The translations under genes were made by a program, and so were the position numbers. From the NCBI GenBank assembly GCA_003023725.1, contig PXYT01000012.1:42548-106547 (forward strand): a DNA stretch of 64,000 nucleotides, read 5' to 3'. Shown here piece after piece: positions 63,929 to 64,000 of this stretch (positions are counted from its first letter, which is position 1; each line of letters starts with the position of its first letter). Under the pieces are notes generated by a model. That model saw only the letters and a list, made by a program, of their open reading frames with translations, was not told the DNA's origin and did not search any database. This DNA is from Sulfobacillus benefaciens (GTDB lineage: Bacteria; Bacillota; Sulfobacillia; Sulfobacillales; Sulfobacillaceae).

Positions 63929-64000
63929 TCACACAGCGTTTTTCAAAGACAATTCAGCCGCCAACCCTTGAAATGTGCTACTTTCTCCTGATTCCCGTTT
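63929..64000 (-). CDS. C-terminal end of an unknown gene cut by the window edge
   Basis: 23 sense codons and TGA at 63931-63929, open to the edge. Reads ...STFQGLAAELSLKNAV. No family can be assigned from this length, and chance cannot be excluded. Confidence 0.3.
   Translation of the reverse strand, partial: KRESGESSTFQGLAAELSLKNAV

Overview
The window looks like one chromosomal stretch of an endospore-forming Firmicute with roughly even base composition. Evidence: a complete spoIIGA-sigE-sigG-spoIIR block, spoVD and spoVE homologues, T-box leaders before ileS, pheS and thrS, a PyrR attenuator, divIVA, sepF, zapA, mutS2, and a glutamine-dependent NAD synthase. Gene content and order would suit a Sulfobacillus-like lineage, but that genus assignment is inference from memory, not a search result. 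Apart from one gene (mscS), every confident gene lies on the minus strand, so the biology reads from high to low coordinates. I see no insertion sequence, prophage, CRISPR array or rRNA.

Reading right to left. 64000-59100: the tail of an unknown gene, a short YtxC-like ORF, then T-box-thrS and the infC-rpmI-rplT translation operon with its leader attenuator, then a SpoU-type rRNA methylase. 59100-52450: T-box-pheS-pheT, zapA, a stretch predicted to encode a structured RNA, and mutS2. 52450-48350: tyrS, then an unusual pair made of a ThiF/MoeB-like E1 enzyme lacking its N-terminal arm and a 115-residue protein that carries that arm, then nadE. 48300-42820: yebC, ruvC-ruvA-ruvB, a SigI/RsgI heat or envelope stress pair, yajC. 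42710-37970: glutamate dehydrogenase, an acyl-CoA carboxylase carboxyltransferase with a mini subunit and a biotin carrier, and a LmbE-type deacetylase. 37740-37660: a lone tRNA-Ala(CGC) behind a perfect consensus promoter.

37000-20200 is the division and cell wall (dcw) cluster: mraZ, rsmH, ftsL, pbpB, spoVD, murE, murF, mraY, spoVE/ftsW, murG, murB (frameshifted), murA, a small ORF in the ftsQ slot, ftsA, ftsZ. murD, murC and a recognisable ftsQ/divIB are absent from the cluster. It runs into spoIIGA-sigE, then sigG-spoIIR behind a sigma-F type promoter, then the ylmC-ylmD-ylmE-sepF-yggT-divIVA group, T-box-ileS, lspA and rluD. After the only plus-strand gene (mscS), 7840-1 holds the pyrimidine operon pyrR-pyrB-pyrC-carA-carB-pyrK, which continues off the left edge.

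The most unusual items are the split/heteromeric E1-like pair at 50061-51042, the frameshift in murB, the missing murC/murD/ftsQ, the sigma-F driven sigG-spoIIR operon, a probable AUC start for infC, and the structured RNA candidate next to zapA.
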